From Thiotrichaceae bacterium (GTDB taxonomy: Bacteria; Pseudomonadota; Gammaproteobacteria; Thiotrichales; Thiotrichaceae), in NCBI GenBank assembly GCA_026991755.1, contig JALXAX010000124.1, positions 1 through 51,864 on the forward strand: 51,864 nucleotides of DNA, written 5' to 3'. Each line of letters starts with the position of its first letter. The stretch's first letter is position 1. Made by a program: the position numbers and the translations under genes. The notes beneath the pieces were generated by a model, which worked only from the letters and a program-made list of their open reading frames with translations, was not told the DNA's origin and did no database searches. This document shows positions 1 to 7,145 of the stretch, in pieces.

Positions 1-420
1 GGTGGATCTAATCGCGGGCATCGCGGTGGTTCTAACCGTGGTGGGTCTAATCGCGGACATCGTGGTGGATCTAACCGTGGTGGTTACGGATACGGTAATG
101 GTGGGTCTAAACGTGGCGGCTCAAAGCGTGGTGGATCTAGTCGCGGGCATCGTGGTGGTTCAAACCGTGGCGGGTCTAATCGCGGACATCGTGGTGGATC
201 TAACCGCGGTGGTTACGGATACGGTAATGGTGGGTCTAAACGTGGCGGCTCAAAGCGCGGTGGATCTAGTCGCGGGCATCACGGTGGCTCTAAACGTGGC
301 GGCTCAAAGCGTGGTGGATCTAATCGCGGGCATCGCGGTGGTTCTAACCGTGGCGGTTCAAAACGCGGTGGATCTAATCGAGGTGGCTCTAGCTGGGGTG
401 GTTACGGAAACAGATGGTAA
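1..420 (+). CDS. Gly/Arg/Ser/Asn repeat protein, C-terminal part (5' end outside window)
   Basis: Frame +1 is open from the first base to TAA at 418-420 and encodes 139 residues built almost only from GGSNR, GGSKR, GGSNRGHR and GGYGYGN blocks. A 43-residue (129 bp) super-unit occurs twice in full (residues 1-43 and 44-86) and a third time in degenerate form, ending GGSSWGGYGNRW. The product is strongly basic and low in complexity, like RGG-type tails of RNA-binding proteins or glycine-rich surface proteins. A second open frame (+2) over the same DNA would give a valine/alanine-rich peptide, which I read as a shadow of the repeat because frame +1 gives a coherent RGG-like protein with an aromatic end. 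The N-terminal domain, which would reveal the function, is outside the window. Function unknown. Confidence 0.7.
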   Translation, partial: GGSNRGHRGGSNRGGSNRGHRGGSNRGGYGYGNGGSKRGGSKRGGSSRGHRGGSNRGGSNRGHRGGSNRGGYGYGNGGSKRGGSKRGGSSRGHHGGSKRGGSKRGGSNRGHRGGSNRGGSKRGGSNRGGSSWGGYGNRW

Positions 421-442
421 CCTCCAATTAGTTAATTTGTAA

Positions 443-482
443 TTAGTTAACGCCCTGAAGTGACTTTCTGGGCGCTAACTAA
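443..482 (+). terminator. stem-loop just after the Gly/Arg repeat gene
   Basis: Arms 443-455 and 470-482 pair over 13 bp with one mismatch around a 14-base loop; the GC core is CGCCC/GGGCG. It starts 23 bases after the stop codon. There is no clear T-run after it, so it may be a terminator or an mRNA 3' protective structure. Confidence 0.45.
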
Positions 483-502
483 TGAATTAACACGCTATAC
501 CT

Positions 503-667
503 TAAGGAAGCCCTGGACAAGTCATGATTCGTTTTTCTGAGGCTAGAATCCGCCAGTTTTTCGCTATAAAAGCGACCAATAGCTACGGCTATTGTTAACT
601 TTTCTATCAAAAACTTGACAAATTCTATCCACAGAAATTCCGATCAGACTTATTCAGAGATTCCTTA
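503..667. mobile_element. MITE-like element, ~165 bp, no coding capacity
   Basis: The ends are inverted repeats: about 17 of 21 positions match between 503-523 and the complement of 647-667 (both start TAAGGAA). The last 18 bases (650-667), read on the other strand, are identical to 51769-51786 at the far end of the window. Inside lies a perfect 7 bp stem with a TACG loop (577-594). No ORF fits, so this is probably a non-autonomous element mobilised by a transposase encoded elsewhere. The right end overlaps the hairpin at 665-694 by three bases. The IS family is not determined. Confidence 0.6.
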
Positions 668-699
668 AAGCCATGGCAATCGCCATGGCTTTAAGTTTT
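665..699 (+). terminator. 13 bp perfect hairpin followed by GTTTT
   Basis: Arms 665-677 and 682-694 are perfectly complementary over 13 bp around the four-base loop AATC, then GTTTT follows at 695-699. This has the form of a Rho-independent terminator, although the T-run is short. It would insulate the next gene (751) from upstream transcription. Confidence 0.6.
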
Positions 700-750
700 A
701 TGGCATAGTAGTTTCACTATTAATAATTATAATTTCTGGGCTATTTAAGC

Positions 751-1938
751 ATGTCAAATTTCATCCCTCCTTATAAATGTGATACCCATTTCCCCAACTA
801 CCTTGATGGTGGAATGAATGACTTACCTTTTAACTGGTCAACACTGACTAACACTACTACCTCTAGTATTTCACCCGTAAAAGAGCAGCAATCATTACAG
901 CTAGACTCATCAAGCCATACCAAAAAAGCAACACCTAATTATTCAAGACACTGGTTCACAAACAACCTATCACAAGTCTGTGAATCAATGTTAAACCAAC
1001 AAGTTGTAAATATTGATTTTCCTGGTGGAGAACATCGTAGCGCCTGTCGTTTACACCTAGAAGATGGCAGTAGTGTCATTGCAAGCCGTAGACAGGATCA
1101 CGGAAGAACACTATTAGAGCAACAAATATTAAATAAACTAGAGCCGTTTACTCAATGTATTCCACAAGTTAGGGCTTTTAATGGCATCGTATTAATTCAG
1201 CAAGACTTACCTGGAACACGGCTCTCTGTCTTATTGAAAAGAGCCTCTGAAGAACATTATGAGGCATTAGTGAAAGAAGCACTCGATAGCTTGGTAGAAA
1301 TTCACCATGCTGCTGATCAAGCAGGATTAGATCAGGCTGTACCCTTACTAGGCTGTGATTCCAAATGGCTTAGCGGGTTTATTGAGCAGCCCGCCATTAT
1401 TGGTAACTACCTGCGTTTGCCTTGCCCAAACCCACCGTTTAATGAGATCTATGATTTACTCACCATCATGCGCCCAAGGTTTATAAAATGGGACACCCGA
1501 CCTGGTAACGCTATGGTTGATGAAAATGGAAAAATATCCTGGTTCGATTGGGAACATTGCTGTGCACGAAACCGTCTGGATGACATGGCTTGGTTGCTAT
1601 GTGATGAAATTACGCCTTATCATCCTGAAGCTGAAGAAAGAATCATTAACACTTATTTGTCGAAGTTCGCAGATGGTAATGATTTAGACTATGCACATGC
1701 CTATTTACGAGTGTTCGGCATATTACATATGATGGTTCGATTAGGTGGAATTATTAGTGAAAAAGGCGATCAACCATGGATGCTTGAGGGTGACCCCCAT
1801 TTTCATTTAGCAGAAGATGCACTGGTACAAGCACAGCGGCTTTGTGCCAGAGCGGCTGATTGGTCTAAGAAAAGCATATACCCTACTTCAATGAGTTATT
1901 GGTTTAAGGATTTAGCGGCTTTGCTAAAGCGTATATAG
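751..1938 (+). CDS. APH/choline-kinase-fold phosphotransferase-like protein
   Basis: A 395-residue protein with the catalytic pattern of the aminoglycoside phosphotransferase/protein-kinase-like fold. KWDTRPGN at 246-253 corresponds to the HxDxxxxN catalytic loop (Asp248, Asn253; Trp replaces the usual His-Gly), and WFDWEH at 264-269 corresponds to the metal-binding Asp motif (Asp266). A hinge-like segment precedes these, followed by a helical region with IHHA (184-187). The first ~65 residues are polar and low in complexity. The substrate cannot be predicted: the family covers antibiotics, choline, sugars and lipid headgroups. It stands alone between a terminator-like hairpin and an IS remnant, with no operon partner. 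The ATG at 751 lacks a strong Shine-Dalgarno sequence. The fold call is fairly safe; resistance function is not implied. Confidence 0.65.
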   Translation: MSNFIPPYKCDTHFPNYLDGGMNDLPFNWSTLTNTTTSSISPVKEQQSLQLDSSSHTKKATPNYSRHWFTNNLSQVCESMLNQQVVNIDFPGGEHRSACRLHLEDGSSVIASRRQDHGRTLLEQQILNKLEPFTQCIPQVRAFNGIVLIQQDLPGTRLSVLLKRASEEHYEALVKEALDSLVEIHHAADQAGLDQAVPLLGCDSKWLSGFIEQPAIIGNYLRLPCPNPPFNEIYDLLTIMRPRFIKWDTRPGNAMVDENGKISWFDWEHCCARNRLDDMAWLLCDEITPYHPEAEERIINTYLSKFADGNDLDYAHAYLRVFGILHMMVRLGGIISEKGDQPWMLEGDPHFHLAEDALVQAQRLCARAADWSKKSIYPTSMSYWFKDLAALLKRI

Positions 1939-1983
1939 GGTATCTCTATTAATTCTGGCCAGAGTTGCTGTGAAATAATCCCC

Positions 1984-2494
1984 TGTGCAACCGGGAACCT
2001 AGGTAACACTTTAAAATGGATTAATAACGGCCTCTTTAAGCGTTCTATGCATCCGTTCATGGCGTCCATTTTGTTGGGGACAACCCGGCTTTATACGTTG
2101 TGGACGGATTCCCAGTTATATCCACCACATAGATAATCGACTGATTCCGCCTGCGGCTATCGACGCAAAGGGTGATCCGTTATCTGAGCGGATGGCTTCG
2201 GGCAAGCCAAATTCTCTAAACGCCCATTCCATCCACTTTCTAGCATCCTGATAGCACGTACTCGTTAAGGCGCGACAATGCAGTAAATAGCGACTGTGGT
2301 TATCAGTGAGGGTTAACGGGTAGCATAGTTTTCCATTATCCAGTTTAAATTGTCCTTTGTAATCCACACTCTTCTCTACGTTTCACAATATCAATCTCTT
2401 TCCACGGCATAGGGTTCCTCCTATGCCTTACTTTATAATATTGTGTTACCTAGGTGCCCAGTTTAATGTGTTACCCATGTTACCGGTTTGTACA
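1984..2494 (-). mobile_element. internally deleted IS481-family element with both ends
   Basis: The left end reads TGTGCAACCGGGAACCTAGG at 1984-2003 and continues GTAACAC. The right end, on the minus strand from 2494, reads TGTACAAACCGGTAACATGG and continues GTAACAC. These align as terminal inverted repeats starting with TGT, typical of IS481 elements. CCCC lies directly outside both ends (1980-1983 and 2495-2498), a possible but low-complexity target duplication. The element is only 511 bp, while complete members are about 1.1 kb, and the transposase gene inside is broken. With intact ends it could still be moved by a complete relative. Confidence 0.75.
2011..2410 (-). pseudogene. IS481-family transposase, deleted and with in-frame stop
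   Basis: From ATG at 2410 the start reads MPWKEIDIVKRREE, the characteristic N-terminus of IS481 transposases, with a GGAGG-like site upstream. It then joins out of frame to the DDE core: DYKGQFKLDNGK at the first catalytic Asp, IRSDNGSPFAS at the second, then SRLSMWWI. TAA at 2116-2118 replaces one codon, after which the same frame continues with LGIRPQRIKPG and QNGRHERMHRTL, containing the catalytic Glu, to a stop at 2011-2013. So the helix-turn-helix and linker region (roughly 100 residues) is deleted, one nonsense mutation is present, and the C-terminal end is lost. Not functional. Confidence 0.85.
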
Positions 2495-2498
2495 CCCC

Positions 2499-2680
2499 TT
2501 CAATCCCCCTTTACAAAGGGGGAAGCTAGATTCGCCAGCCTTGTTCAGAGGCTATTTGGGAAGGCGAGACGTCAAAAGACTGCGCAAGTATCACAAACTC
2601 CCCTCTTTTTGAAGAGGGGCTGGGGGAGATTAAGAGATCTAGAACCATCTCCCTCAACCCCTTTACAAAGGGGAAGCAAA
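2499..2680. repeat. intergenic repeat with three short palindromes
   Basis: Three self-complementary hairpins occur in order: 2505-2522 (CCCCCTTT AC AAAGGGGG), 2600-2619 (CCCCTCTT TTTG AAGAGGGG) and 2658-2673 (CCCCTTT AC AAAGGGG). The first and third lie in similar contexts (TCAA before, GGGAAG after), so the block looks like a dispersed intergenic repeat or MITE. It abuts the IS481 remnant. A short ORF over it (2423-2698) translates these palindromes and is not considered a gene. Confidence 0.5.
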
Positions 2681-2698
2681 TATAACACTGAAAACTAA

Positions 2699-3895
2699 TT
2701 ACTGATCACAAACCCCACCCGCTAGCGGTATATTGTTGTTCTCAATCAAGGGGGCATTATCTTTAATTTCAAAGGAGGTATACCACACATTTCCATCGCT
2801 AGGAGATTTGGCTAAATAACCCTTTTTATTAGGATTTACACTACCGCCCAAAATCAAGGGATTACTCTCACCTTGTTTTACAATACGTCTCCCCTTTGCC
2901 AACCCTCGAACAATGGACATCCCATTAGGAATTTGGAACTGTAGTGCATAGGTGCCGGGTTCATCTGTTCTCCACTTATAGTCTCCATCGCTCGCATCTC
3001 TCAATAAAGTCACGTTTCCTGATGGTGTCATCATAAAGCCTCTAATCCCTTTAACTATCTTCCCTGTATTACCACAATAAAAATACCCAGAACCCCCATA
3101 TCTTTTATCATTCTTACTAGGCTTTGCTTTTTTTTCTATATAGCTATGTTGGCGTGCTATATCATTATGATTAATTGGCGGGGCAGGAATTTGCGGACTA
3201 GGTAACATGGCTGCTGCTACCACCACTGGTTTAACTTTTGGTGTATTGTCTTTCTCTGATGCTTTTTTCATAGCTGATTGAGTGGCTGTAGTATTTTGAG
3301 ATCGCTTAGCAACATGGGGCATTGTGCTTTTCTTATCCACTATGTCAGGAATTCCATTTTTATTACTATCAACTAAGGAGATGTTGTCATCTATTCCATC
3401 TCCGTTTGCATCTACCCCTTTTGTAAGGGCAACATCAAATAGATCATCAATACCATCATGATTTCTATCATTTCCTGTTAAACGAACTTCAAAACCATCT
3501 GCAAGTCCATCACCATCTGAGTCTGTATCTAAGTAATCAGGTGTACCGTCTTTATCTGAGTCTACCGATTTCTCAATGACAGTGGGGATGCCATCACCAT
3601 CATCATCAATATCTAATACATCTATTCGACCATCATTATCAGTATCACGCGGCTTCTCTACGTTACCTACTTCTTCTTTATCAGAAATACCATCGCCATC
3701 CGTGTCAGATAAATAGACAAGAGATCCTATACGCTCTTCGACTTTATCGCTTAGCCCGTCATTATCCCAATCCACTTTAGAGATTTCACCTGCCATTGAG
3801 GCACTTGAAAGAAAAAGACTTAAGAGCGAAAAGGTTAAGGTGGGAATTGAAAGTAGTGTTACAACATGATGATTGTTATTTTTATTATTATTCAT
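2699..3895 (-). CDS. secreted protein with thrombospondin type 3-like calcium-binding repeats
   Basis: 398 residues from ATG at 3895. A longer frame to 3985 exists, but this start places a signal peptide at the N-terminus (polar MNNNKNNN, hydrophobic 11-30, cleavage near SASMA-GE at 35). Residues 42-185 are packed with DxDxDG calcium loops (DWDNDG, DTDGDG, DTDNDG, DIDDDGDG, DSDKDG, DTDSDGDG, DRNHDG, DANGDG, DSNKNG), the pattern of thrombospondin type 3 repeats. A Lys/Pro/Ala-rich linker (190-265) leads to a C-terminal beta-rich domain of about 130 residues with Cys274 and a Cys two residues from the end, which could form a disulfide. It is probably periplasmic or cell-surface, with calcium-dependent rigidity. 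The C-terminal domain was not recognised and no operon partner is evident. Confidence 0.7.
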   Translation of the reverse strand: MNNNKNNNHHVVTLLSIPTLTFSLLSLFLSSASMAGEISKVDWDNDGLSDKVEERIGSLVYLSDTDGDGISDKEEVGNVEKPRDTDNDGRIDVLDIDDDGDGIPTVIEKSVDSDKDGTPDYLDTDSDGDGLADGFEVRLTGNDRNHDGIDDLFDVALTKGVDANGDGIDDNISLVDSNKNGIPDIVDKKSTMPHVAKRSQNTTATQSAMKKASEKDNTPKVKPVVVAAAMLPSPQIPAPPINHNDIARQHSYIEKKAKPSKNDKRYGGSGYFYCGNTGKIVKGIRGFMMTPSGNVTLLRDASDGDYKWRTDEPGTYALQFQIPNGMSIVRGLAKGRRIVKQGESNPLILGGSVNPNKKGYLAKSPSDGNVWYTSFEIKDNAPLIENNNIPLAGGVCDQ

Positions 3896-3987
3896 TTTAC
3901 GTTCTTTAAATAAAATAGTATGAATACTTAGGAGCATGCATGAAATAACTTGAACATTCTGACTTGCACCCAAAGGGTATAGCAACT

Positions 3988-4103
3988 TTTTACCCCTGAA
4001 CCATTGATCTTAATCGTCACGTAGCGCAACGATGCTCCTGCTTAAGCTTCTAAGTTTCGCTAAAGCTCAGCTAAGTCATAAGATCAATGATTCAGGAATA
4101 AAA
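3988..4103. repeat. 116 bp inverted-repeat element (MITE-like or long hairpin)
   Basis: Arms 3988-4012 and 4079-4103 match over 25 bases with three mismatches, all transitions. The ~66 base interior has no ORF. It could be a miniature transposable element or a large RNA hairpin. It is the main structure in the 530-base gap between the two flanking minus-strand genes (3896-4428); I see no convincing gene there. Confidence 0.5.
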
Positions 4104-4363
4104 TTCTACGCCATAATTGTTCAAGTTATTCTATGCACGCTCCTTAGCATGGAAACCAAGATAGTTTATTCCCATCATACATTCGGCATCTGTTTGACTA
4201 CAAGAATCACCGACAAAATGCCGTATTGTTTCATATACTGAGGCTGAATAGCCGTTCAGCATTCGGCTTTTAAGTCATTTGTAATGAAAGCACAAAATAT
4301 TCAATAAGTTATGATTATTATATTCGTGAGATTTGCAGTAGCTTCTTAGTTCTCGGACAGCTC

Positions 4364-4400
4364 CTAGTACTCTAACAATATAGATTTGATGGAGTACTAG
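4364..4400. repeat. 9 bp inverted repeat downstream of the hydrolase-like gene
   Basis: CTAGTACTC (4364-4372) and GAGTACTAG (4392-4400) are perfect inverted copies with a 19-base spacer, 29 bases beyond the stop codon of the gene ending at 4429. There is no T-run, so a terminator role is uncertain. Confidence 0.3.
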
Positions 4401-4428
4401 AATAACACCCTAAATAATGCTACTAATC

Positions 4429-6108
4429 CTAACGCAAATATTGCAAAAAGGCTTGATACTTCGGTGACGTAGGTTGACCTACGTGCTCAAGCATACTAAA
4501 GAAGTTACGTGAATCTGTTTCTCCGATTCCGTAAAAAGGCACCATCAAATCGCCACCGTTGTTACGCCAAGCTTGTAAATAACGAATATAAGCTTGCTTC
4601 ATCCTTGGGTCGCGATTGGCTTTTACAAACATATCTAATAGTTTCTTACTTTTCACCGTATGAGGAGGATCAACACGTAATAAATGCTGACCACCTTCAT
4701 AAGCAATAAGCGGCAAACCATACTCTTTAGCTAAAGCAACATTAGGCTTGATACGCACTTGTACCGCTCGATCTATCGCACCGCCAGGGAACTGATCTTT
4801 AATCAAACCACCTTGAAAGATTTCTCTAAAGATGCTGTTCATTCCACCATCACCTTGATTAGCCCAAGCATTGATCACACCTCTGTTTTCAATACGTGCC
4901 ATGTAATCACCGAAGTAAGGACCAACAGCAAAGGCATCTGCTTTACGACCACATTCGCCTTTCTTCCATAACGGGCAATCTAGTAATTCTCTGCCAAAAC
5001 GCTGTGAGGATGCATAAGTTGAAAGCACACAAACCACTCGGTTTTTCTGACCACCGAAGCTACGCTTCCAGATATCACACATTTCTGTACTACGCTTACC
5101 GTACCAGTTGATTGCCATTAGCAACTTTTTAGTACCAGGGTTCATTTTGGGATAAGCCCGAGGCCATAGCTTTCTGGCTTCTTGATTTGCGTAGTGCGTA
5201 GCTGAGTACAAGCCATTCCATACTTCATTTGATAGCTCAATATAAACTTTCTTATTAGGCTTTAATCTGGCTTTTACCAAATTTGCAAAGTTTTGAATAT
5301 AAGCGTCATTCGCTTTATGAGGGATATTAAACCAAGGTGATGAATTCGTTTGATTAGATAAATCAACCATAACCTCAATAGGCACACCTTTAGTATCGGT
5401 GTAATGAGCGGTCGTTGGTTTTGCACGCGTATTCCAGTTAACTTCTTGCTGATAAACCGTCTGCATCCAAGGCATAAAACGCAATACTTGGAAGGGTCTA
5501 ATCTTATTAATGTATAATGGGTTGAACGCTTGAGAACGATAGTTGCCTTCATAGCGCTTTGGAATCACACGGATATTACGAATATGATTGCCAGCTTGAA
5601 TTTTTGTTATATGAAGACGTAGATTTCGCTTGGGTGAATTCAAGTGAAAATCGATACGCCCCGGAGACTCTCTGGTGACAGCAACATCACCTCGAACTGC
5701 CATCTCGCCTTGACCTTCATAAAAAACAACGTAGTCCCCACCAGGAAAGGTTTTGGGTAGTGTCCATAAGCTGGATACAGAAGTATAAATCTCTGGGGCG
5801 TTTCTAGAAGGCAGTGAGCGAACCCAACCGTTACCATCTAGCTGAACACTATCTTTTTCTTTGGTATTAAATGAGTTTTGACGAGTACAGCCTGGGTCTA
5901 TCGCGCGATTACGTTGCCAATCAAATTCACAAGAAGTCACCCAACCTGTCGATATTTTGAAAAGATCCATAAAGGGGATAGATGATCCCATTTTTTGTGG
6001 AGGACTTACGTTAATACCTAATTTATCTAGTGCAATAGCACTTGTTGATAACGATGTGGTTAGTAATGTTGCGAAGAGCAACTTAAATCCATTTATTTTT
6101 AAACTCAT
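4429..6108 (-). CDS. secreted glycoside-hydrolase-like protein (possible clan GH-A barrel)
   Basis: 559 residues with a clear signal peptide (MSLKINGFK, hydrophobic to STSAIA, cleavage about 26/27). Residues 30-190 look like a beta-rich N-terminal domain. From about 200 the sequence resembles a TIM-barrel hydrolase: YIELSNEVWNG at 289-299 puts Asn294-Glu295 in the Asn-Glu acid/base motif of clan GH-A enzymes, and LIAYEGGQHL at 467-476 gives Glu471 as candidate nucleophile at a plausible spacing. Cys60/Cys74 and a later cluster suggest disulfides. The GH family and substrate cannot be assigned. It follows secF on the same strand after a 62-base gap but is probably separately expressed. Alternatively it could be a catalytically inactive carbohydrate-binding relative. 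Confidence 0.55.
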   Translation of the reverse strand: MSLKINGFKLLFATLLTTSLSTSAIALDKLGINVSPPQKMGSSIPFMDLFKISTGWVTSCEFDWQRNRAIDPGCTRQNSFNTKEKDSVQLDGNGWVRSLPSRNAPEIYTSVSSLWTLPKTFPGGDYVVFYEGQGEMAVRGDVAVTRESPGRIDFHLNSPKRNLRLHITKIQAGNHIRNIRVIPKRYEGNYRSQAFNPLYINKIRPFQVLRFMPWMQTVYQQEVNWNTRAKPTTAHYTDTKGVPIEVMVDLSNQTNSSPWFNIPHKANDAYIQNFANLVKARLKPNKKVYIELSNEVWNGLYSATHYANQEARKLWPRAYPKMNPGTKKLLMAINWYGKRSTEMCDIWKRSFGGQKNRVVCVLSTYASSQRFGRELLDCPLWKKGECGRKADAFAVGPYFGDYMARIENRGVINAWANQGDGGMNSIFREIFQGGLIKDQFPGGAIDRAVQVRIKPNVALAKEYGLPLIAYEGGQHLLRVDPPHTVKSKKLLDMFVKANRDPRMKQAYIRYLQAWRNNGGDLMVPFYGIGETDSRNFFSMLEHVGQPTSPKYQAFLQYLR

Positions 6109-6170
6109 ACATACTCACTTTGTGGTTTTCTATATTCTTTTGTTTAGTTGGGGTAAGGGCTTATCACCAA

Positions 6171-7133
6171 CTAGGGCATTTCCGCCAGTTCATCCGCCTC
6201 ATCTTTTTCAGGAGCCATTAACGCTTCCTTGGTAATACCCATCATTAATAATGAGGTGCTAGCAACGTAAATAGAGGAATAAGTACCCACTACTACACCC
6301 ACTATCATAGCTAAAGCAAAAGCGTGAACAGATTCGCCACCCATCATGAACAATGCGATCAACACAATAAGGGTTGTTAATGAAGTCACGATGGTTCGAC
6401 TTAGCGTCATATTAACAGACGAATTAATCACTTGCTGTGAATCTTTCTTACGCAAAATCCTGAAGTTTTCTCTAATACGATCAAACACAACAATCGTATC
6501 GTTTAGCGAATAACCTATTATAGCCAATATCGCTGCTAAAACAGTTAAATCAAATTCTATACGAGTTATGGAGAAAAAACCTAATGTTATCACCACGTCA
6601 TGCACCAGCGCTATAATTGCACCGACAGAGAAGCGAAATTCAAAACGCAACGCCACATAGATCAAAATACCTATTAGTGCGTATAGCATGGCTAAACCGC
6701 CCTGCTCTCGTAGCTCTTCACCAATTTGAGGGCCTACAAACTCAACCCTATCCATCGTAATGCCTGGTGTTTTAGCTTGTAGCGTCTTTAATACATTGTT
6801 ACTAAGTTGAGAATTCGCATCAACAGCCCCTTTTTTCAAATCTGCTTTTTGACTTTTTTGAGGTGCAATTCTCAAAAGGATTTTTTCAACTGAACCAAAA
6901 TGCTGTGCCGTTACGTCTTCAAAACCGCTTTTGATTAAAGTTTCTTTAACTTCTGTCGGTTCTACTGCTCCAGGATAAGATAGTTCCATCACTGTCCCAC
7001 CCGTAAAATCAACCCCTAACTCCATTCCCTTGAAGATCAATGAAGCGATGGAAACAATAATAAGCAACGCTGAAAACATGACCGCAATACGGCCAACACC
7101 CATAAAGTTTATTTCTTTTTTATTCTGACTCAT
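6171..7133 (-). CDS. secF: protein translocase subunit SecF
   Basis: 320 residues. SecF pairs with SecD in the inner membrane and uses the proton gradient to pull preproteins through SecYEG on the periplasmic side. The first membrane segment (about 12-32) is followed by the DFTGGT motif, a periplasmic domain, then five further membrane segments. GYSLNDTIVVFDRIREN near residue 215 is the signature of the RND-like channel part. It lies 12 bases after secD on the same strand. A hydrophilic acidic tail ends in DEADELAEMP. Length and gene order are normal for the family. Confidence 0.97.
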   Translation of the reverse strand: MSQNKKEINFMGVGRIAVMFSALLIIVSIASLIFKGMELGVDFTGGTVMELSYPGAVEPTEVKETLIKSGFEDVTAQHFGSVEKILLRIAPQKSQKADLKKGAVDANSQLSNNVLKTLQAKTPGITMDRVEFVGPQIGEELREQGGLAMLYALIGILIYVALRFEFRFSVGAIIALVHDVVITLGFFSITRIEFDLTVLAAILAIIGYSLNDTIVVFDRIRENFRILRKKDSQQVINSSVNMTLSRTIVTSLTTLIVLIALFMMGGESVHAFALAMIVGVVVGTYSSIYVASTSLLMMGITKEALMAPEKDEADELAEMP

Positions 7134-7145
7134 ACTGATATCCCC

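Noticed and set aside
1-420. Possible CRISPR-like array
   Set aside because: The repeats are continuous coding repeats in one frame without unique spacers of constant length.
2-442. Valine/alanine-rich ORF in frame +2 over the Gly/Arg repeats
   Set aside because: It is the frame shadow of the GGSNR repeat; frame +1 gives a coherent RGG-like protein ending at 420.
751-1938. Antibiotic resistance gene call for the APH-fold protein
   Set aside because: Only the fold-level motifs are visible; the catalytic loop is divergent and no resistance-specific features are seen.
2423-2698. 91-residue plus-strand ORF
   Set aside because: It translates the IS481 end and palindromic repeat; no family features.
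4032-4241. 69-residue ORF in the 3.9-4.4 kb gap
   Set aside because: It starts inside the inverted-repeat element, has no ribosome site and shows no domain.
4392-4400. GAGTACTAG repeated near 15047-15055 and 24266-24274
   Set aside because: Three copies of a nine-base partly palindromic word in 52 kb are only slightly above chance, and the contexts do not match.
6145-6173. Hairpin TAGTTGG...CCAACTA overlapping the secF stop
   Set aside because: A-rich rather than T-rich sequence follows on the gene strand, so it is a poor terminator; the stem is short and interrupted.
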